Positions 6,781 to 10,740 of a DNA stretch of 10,740 nucleotides are shown one piece after another. Position numbers and translations under genes: made by a program. The first letter of the stretch is position 1. Every line of letters starts with the position of its first letter. Source of the DNA: Cytophagales bacterium (GTDB taxonomy: Bacteria; Bacteroidota; Bacteroidia; Cytophagales; Cyclobacteriaceae); contig DPSB01000634.1 of NCBI GenBank assembly GCA_003537495.1, positions 1 through 10,740 of the forward strand. The letters are read 5' to 3'. The notes under the pieces are model-generated. The model searched no databases and was not told the origin of the DNA. It saw only the letters and a program-made list of their open reading frames with translations.

Positions 6781-6993
6781 ATGACAAAGTATTTAATCAT
6801 CTACGAAAAGAGTTTAGACGGTTACAGCGCTTATGTTCCAGATTTGCCTGGCTGCACATCAGCCGGAGCAACAAAAGAAGAAGTAACCGAGAATATTGTA
6901 GAGGCCATTAAACTTCATATCGAAGTAATGCGGGAATCCGGTTACGACATTCCAGAACCCAATTCAGAGTCAGAGACACTGGTTTTTGCGTGA
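6781..6993 (+). CDS. hicB: HicB-family antitoxin, short form (70 aa)
   Basis: Antitoxin of a type II toxin-antitoxin pair; it neutralises HicA by direct binding. The sequence shows the HicB N-terminal fold pattern: a first strand KYLIIYEKS, DGYSAYVPDLPGC at about 13-25 (the hallmark Y-x-A-x-x-P-D-L-P-G-C), then the helix TKEEVTENIVEAIKLHIEVMRESG (31-54) and a final strand ETLVFA. At 70 residues it covers only this partial RNase H-like domain; the C-terminal helix-turn-helix or ribbon-helix-helix DNA-binding domain of longer HicB proteins is absent. Whether it represses its own promoter is therefore doubtful. It precedes hicA by five bases, the reverse of the classical hicA-hicB order but frequent in this short family. 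It starts 48 bases after the putative anti-sigma gene. Confidence 0.92.
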   Translation: MTKYLIIYEKSLDGYSAYVPDLPGCTSAGATKEEVTENIVEAIKLHIEVMRESGYDIPEPNSESETLVFA

Positions 6994-6998
6994 TTTAG

Positions 6999-7187
6999 AT
7001 GAAATACAAAGACGTTGTAAAACTTATTGAAGATGATGGCTGGGAAATGGTTCGACAACGCGGAAGCCATCGCGCTTACAAGCACAAGATAAAAGCCGGA
7101 ATTGTTACAATTGCTTATCATCGACTATCTGATGATATTCCACGTGGCACACTTAACAGTATTCTTAAGCAAGCATCCCTAAAATAG
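6999..7187 (+). CDS. hicA: HicA-family mRNA interferase toxin (62 aa)
   Basis: Small toxin with a double-stranded-RNA-binding-like fold that cleaves mRNA and stops growth when freed from HicB. The sequence has the family layout: KYKDVVKLIEDDGWEMVRQRGSHRAYKH, then two strands (GIVTIAYHR) and the helix PRGTLNSILKQASL. His24 in RGSHRAYKH is at the position of the catalytic histidine of known HicA toxins, and the G-S-H context is intact, so it appears active. Length (62 residues) is normal. It follows hicB by five bases and is surely co-transcribed with it. No clear terminator hairpin is seen after its stop codon. Confidence 0.93.
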   Translation: MKYKDVVKLIEDDGWEMVRQRGSHRAYKHKIKAGIVTIAYHRLSDDIPRGTLNSILKQASLK

Positions 7188-7209
7188 CTAACGGGTTTAG
7201 TAGGAAGAT

Positions 7210-7217
7210 TACTTTTG
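7210..7217 (+). promoter_or_regulatory. Candidate -7 element TACTTTTG upstream of the amidohydrolase gene
   Basis: TACTTTTG is a full match to the Bacteroidota -7 consensus TAnnTTTG, in the 178-base gap between hicA and the next gene. It would give a leader of about 140 bases. No good -33 TTG is found about 20 bases upstream. A perfect 10-bp palindrome TTGGATCCAA (7225-7234) lies at the expected transcription start and could be an operator or chance. The rest of 7188-7365 shows nothing recognisable. Confidence 0.35.
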
Positions 7218-7365
7218 TTCCATGTTGGATCCAAGGTTTTAACCATCACATTTTTATACCTCATCGTCCCCACGCCTTTGCGGTTAATGTTTTACCTCCC
7301 ACGAAAATCCCGTAACCTTTTGCCCATTTCTCAGTAAATCAATCCTGTTTTAATCCCCAAACTGC

Positions 7366-10300
7366 ATGACTAAATTTTTTACCCCGCTTTGCGCGATGCT
7401 CTTATTTGTAAGCATCGCCACGCTGGCCCAGGAACCCAAAAAAGAGGAGAAGGCCGACACCACCAAAAAAGAAAAACCCAAACCCAAAAAGAAAGACTTG
7501 CCTCTCGAAATCGGCAGACGCGTGCCCATCAAAACCAATGAAGGCACGTGGATGAGCCTGGACGTAAGCCCCGATGGTAAAACCATTGCCTTCGATTTTC
7601 TGGGCGACATTTTTACCATGCCCATTACCGGTGGCAAACCCACCCAGTTTACAAGTGGCATGGCGTTCGACTCGCACCCTAAGTTTAGCCCCGATGGCAA
7701 GAAGCTGTTGTTCATCAGCGATCGCAGTGGCGGCCAAAACATCTGGTGGTTTGCACTCGACAAGTCTGATTCACTTCAGGTAACAAAAGGCAACAACGAA
7801 ATTTATCAATCAGCCGAGTGGACACCCGATGGCAACTACATAATCGGTTCACGTGGTGTACGTAATCTTAAGTTGTGGATGTTCCATAAAGATGGTGGTT
7901 CGGGCGCGCAACTCATCAGCAAACCCGATAACCTGAAAGTGGCCGAACCGGCCTTTGGTACCGATGGCCGATACATCTGGTATTCATATCGGAACAGTAG
8001 TTGGAATTACAATGCGCAACTACCCCAATATCAGCTTGGAGTTTATGATCGCGAAACCGGAGAGACCGAAGGTGAGACAGCGCGCTATGGTTCTGCTTTT
8101 ACACCTACACTTTCGCCCGATGGCAAGTGGTTGGTGTATGGCTCACGCTACAACGATAAAACCGGTTTGCTGCTTCGCGATTTAAAAACCGGTGATGAAA
8201 AGTGGTTGGCTTATCCCATCCAACGCGATGAACAAGAATCCATCGCACCCATGGGTGTGTTGCCGGCTATGTCGTTTACACCGGATAGTAAAAATGTAAT
8301 CGCCTCGTACGGTGGTAAATTTTACAGCATCCCGGTAACGGGTGGTAATGCGGTAAACATTCCATTCGAACTGGAGACAGAATTTTTAATGGGCCCCACG
8401 TTAACCGATTTTAAATATCCGATCAAAGACGATAAAGATATTATCGCTACACAAATTCGCGATGCGGTGGTTTCGCCCGATGGCAAACAAGTTGCGTTTA
8501 CGGTGTTGAACCGGTTGTACACGATGGATCTTCCGAACGGAACACCTAAACGAATTACGACCAATAATTTTACAGAAGCTTATCCGGCCTGGAGCCAGGA
8601 TGGTGCGCAGTTGGCATGGGTAAGTTGGGAAGGCACCGGTGGTAACATCTATAAAATCAACTTCAAAGCAAAAGGTGCAAAGCCGGTTAAGCTTACACAA
8701 GCTGCTGCTTTGTATAGCGAGCCAGCCTGGTACGGAAACAAAATTGTATTCTTAAGAGGAACCGCTAACAACTTCCGCGAAAGCGAAGGGCCATTTGCCT
8801 TTGCAAGTCAGGAAGATTTATTGTGGATTAGTGGCGATGGTGGCGCAACAAATTTTATTGCGAAAGCCCGTGGCCGTGGCACACCACACTTCACCAAAAG
8901 TTCTGATCGTATTTATCTATACAATGGTGGTAAAGGTTTGGTTTCCATTCGTTGGGATGGCACCGATGAAAAGGCGCACTTAAAAGTTACCGGCATAACC
9001 ACATACGGATTTGAATTGGGTGAAACGCTTAATCATTGTATGATGGTTGAATCCGCTACCGAGCCGCAAAATACACCCTCCAATGCTGCGGTGTTATTAA
9101 TGGCACCTCAGGGCGATCAGGTATTGGCAAAAATCAATAACGATATCTATGTGGTTACACTTCCTATAACCGGAGGTGAGACTCCTAAAATTTCTGTGGC
9201 TGATCCTGCCAGCGCACAATTTCCTGCACGCAAGCTTACCAAGTTGGGCGGTGAATTTCCAAGCTGGAGTAGCAATGGTAAAACTGTTTACTTCACGTTG
9301 GGTAACGCATTCTTTACCTACAACATCGAAGAAGCGAAACTGAAAGAAGATGAACTGAAGAAGAAAAAAGCTGCGGAAGAAAAAGCGAAAGAAGCGGGTG
9401 AAACTAAAAAAGAAGAAGCGAAGCCTGAAGACAAAAAAGAGGGCGATAAGAAGGATGAAAAGAAAGATGAAGGCTACAAGCCCGCTGAACTTCGCATTAA
9501 AGTAACTATCCAAAAAGATATTCCGGTTGGTAAAATCTTATTGCAGAATGCGCGCATTGTTACCATGAAGGGTGATGAAGTAATTGAGCGTGGCGATGTG
9601 TTGATTGAAAATGCCCGCATCAAACAAGTAGGTGCTGCTGGTACTATTTCGGTTGATGCATCGGTACAGAAAATGGATTTGAGTGGCAAAACCATTGTTC
9701 CCGGTTTTGTAGATACGCATGCACACATGTGGCCAGCCTGGGGCATTCATAAAAATCAGGTGTGGGTGTATGCAGCAAATCTTGCTTATGGGGTAACCAC
9801 TACGCGCGATCCGCAAACGGCTACTACCGATGTGTTAACGTATAGCGACATGGTAGAGACGGGCGACATCATCGGGCCGCGGGTATATTCTACCGGGCCG
9901 GGTGTGGGTTATTGGATGTATAACCTGAAAGATGCTGATCAGGCAAAAGATATTTTGAAACAGTATTCAGAATACTACAACACCAAAACCATTAAGATGT
10001 ATTTAACCGGTAACCGCCAGCATCGGCAGTGGATCATTCAGGCTGCGAAAGAACAAAACCTGATGCCGACTACCGAAGGTGGTCTCGACTTTAAACTCAA
10101 CCTCACCAATTTAATTGATGGCTATCCGGGGCACGAACATTCATTCCCCATCTATCCATTGTACAAAGATTTTACAACGGCAGTAGCTGCTTCGGGCATG
10201 ACGTACACACCCACGTTGCTGGTATCGTACGGTGGGCCGTGGGCCGAGAATTTTTATTACGCTACCGAAAATGTAAATGGCGATCCGAAGTTGAATCACT

Positions 10301-10740
10301 TTACAGCGAAGTCAGAACTCGATCAGAAATCGCGCAGACGTGGCAGTTGGTTTATGAAAGAAGAACACGTGTTTGAAGACCATGCACGTTTTGTAAATGA
10401 TTTGGTGAAGGCGGGAGGCAACGCGGGCGTTGGTTCACACGGACAATTACAAGGCCTGGGTTACCATTGGGAATTATGGAGCGTAGCCTCGGGTGGCTTA
10501 AGCAATCACAATGCATTGAAAGTGGCAACCATACAAGGCGCTAAAGCCATTGGGTTGGATGGCGATTTGGGAAGTATTGAAGCTGGTAAGCTGGCGGATT
10601 TGGTTATCCTAGATCAAAACCCATTAAACAACCTGCGCAACACCAACACGATTAATAAAGTGATGAAGAACGGAAGACTTCACGCATGGCAACACAGCAT
10701 CAGGACAACTCCCTACTTCAAGCGCAGCGCACGCAGCTCA
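7366..10740 (+). CDS. Exported PD40 beta-propeller / amidohydrolase fusion (3'-truncated)
   Basis: Reads open for 1,125 codons to the window end. Residues 1-22 are a signal peptide (basic start, hydrophobic CAMLLFVSIATLA, cleavage likely after LAQ), followed by a Lys/Pro-rich spacer. Residues about 60-654 hold many PD40/TolB-type propeller blades with the motif SPDGK (for example LDVSPDGKTIAFD, KFSPDGKKLLFISD, TLSPDGKWLVYGS). A Lys/Glu-rich linker follows at 655-705. The amidohydrolase domain starts with ILLQNARIVTMKGDEVIERGDVLIENARI and contains VDTHAH (His785, His787; metal ligands), Lys877, GHEH (923-925) and GSHGQLQGLGYHWE (1023-1036), then the closing GSIEAGKLADLVILDQNP. The metal site looks complete. 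By family it is a periplasmic or secreted hydrolase acting on amide-type bonds, possibly in peptides; the substrate is unknown. The reading frame after residue 1105 may be shifted (see findings). ATG 7366 is chosen because it begins the signal peptide. Confidence 0.92.
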   Translation, partial: MTKFFTPLCAMLLFVSIATLAQEPKKEEKADTTKKEKPKPKKKDLPLEIGRRVPIKTNEGTWMSLDVSPDGKTIAFDFLGDIFTMPITGGKPTQFTSGMAFDSHPKFSPDGKKLLFISDRSGGQNIWWFALDKSDSLQVTKGNNEIYQSAEWTPDGNYIIGSRGVRNLKLWMFHKDGGSGAQLISKPDNLKVAEPAFGTDGRYIWYSYRNSSWNYNAQLPQYQLGVYDRETGETEGETARYGSAFTPTLSPDGKWLVYGSRYNDKTGLLLRDLKTGDEKWLAYPIQRDEQESIAPMGVLPAMSFTPDSKNVIASYGGKFYSIPVTGGNAVNIPFELETEFLMGPTLTDFKYPIKDDKDIIATQIRDAVVSPDGKQVAFTVLNRLYTMDLPNGTPKRITTNNFTEAYPAWSQDGAQLAWVSWEGTGGNIYKINFKAKGAKPVKLTQAAALYSEPAWYGNKIVFLRGTANNFRESEGPFAFASQEDLLWISGDGGATNFIAKARGRGTPHFTKSSDRIYLYNGGKGLVSIRWDGTDEKAHLKVTGITTYGFELGETLNHCMMVESATEPQNTPSNAAVLLMAPQGDQVLAKINNDIYVVTLPITGGETPKISVADPASAQFPARKLTKLGGEFPSWSSNGKTVYFTLGNAFFTYNIEEAKLKEDELKKKKAAEEKAKEAGETKKEEAKPEDKKEGDKKDEKKDEGYKPAELRIKVTIQKDIPVGKILLQNARIVTMKGDEVIERGDVLIENARIKQVGAAGTISVDASVQKMDLSGKTIVPGFVDTHAHMWPAWGIHKNQVWVYAANLAYGVTTTRDPQTATTDVLTYSDMVETGDIIGPRVYSTGPGVGYWMYNLKDADQAKDILKQYSEYYNTKTIKMYLTGNRQHRQWIIQAAKEQNLMPTTEGGLDFKLNLTNLIDGYPGHEHSFPIYPLYKDFTTAVAASGMTYTPTLLVSYGGPWAENFYYATENVNGDPKLNHFTAKSELDQKSRRRGSWFMKEEHVFEDHARFVNDLVKAGGNAGVGSHGQLQGLGYHWELWSVASGGLSNHNALKVATIQGAKAIGLDGDLGSIEAGKLADLVILDQNPLNNLRNTNTINKVMKNGRLHAWQHSIRTTPYFKRSARSS
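9328..9480 (+). repeat. Low-complexity Lys/Glu-rich linker coding region
   Basis: Residues 655-705 of the propeller/amidohydrolase protein are almost entirely Lys, Glu, Asp and Ala, rich in EEK, KKE and KKDE. The segment joins the last propeller blade (GKTVYFTLGNAFFTYNI) to the amidohydrolase domain. It is likely a flexible or single alpha-helical spacer. The purine-rich DNA (GAAGAAAAAG-like) makes it prone to length change between strains. Confidence 0.8.

Noticed and set aside
9097..9816. Several minus-strand open frames of 90-138 residues
   Set aside because: They are antisense to the propeller linker and amidohydrolase domain. Their Phe-rich or Cys-rich content is the reflection of the Lys/Glu codons on the coding strand.

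Overview
The window looks like chromosome of a Bacteroidota member, most likely order Cytophagales. The evidence is a secreted repeat protein ending in a gliding-motility-type (CHU_C) type IX secretion sorting domain, an orphan FtsX/MacB-like ABC permease of the roughly 800-residue Bacteroidota type, an ECF sigma / anti-sigma pair, a PD40-propeller/amidohydrolase fusion, and start codons that lack Shine-Dalgarno sequences. No rRNA, tRNA, CRISPR array, insertion sequence or phage gene is visible.

Layout. (1) 2-2653 (+): the 3' part of a large surface or secreted protein whose start lies upstream of the window. It has tandem 76-residue repeats, then Ig-like units, a cadherin/Big-like domain and a C-terminal T9SS sorting domain. 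(2) 2671-5082 (-): an ABC transporter permease convergent with the first gene, with a 12-bp hairpin across the junction. (3) 5223-5573 (-): a small three-helix membrane protein (DUF6249-like), with a strand-specific intrinsic terminator behind it. (4) 5574-5806: a 233-bp divergent control region holding two matching ECF-type promoters, TGCAAC-N18-GTCT(A/T)A, one in each direction. (5) 5807-6732 (+): an ECF sigma factor and a two-helix putative anti-sigma factor overlapping by ATGA. (6) 6781-7187 (+): a hicB-hicA toxin-antitoxin pair, antitoxin first. (7) 7366-10740 (+): a very long exported protein with an N-terminal PD40 beta-propeller, a Lys/Glu linker and a C-terminal metal-dependent amidohydrolase domain; it runs off the window end.

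How the parts fit. The central block 5223-6732 reads as a self-contained regulatory module. The sigma factor probably drives its own operon and the divergent membrane-protein gene through the paired promoters, and the membrane-bound anti-sigma holds it back. The promoter positions also fix two start codons: the sigma factor most likely starts at ATG 5807 with little or no leader, and the membrane protein at 5573 rather than 5633. The other genes look like independent units. I see no clear novel multi-gene system. The divergent promoter pair is the most interesting structure in the window.
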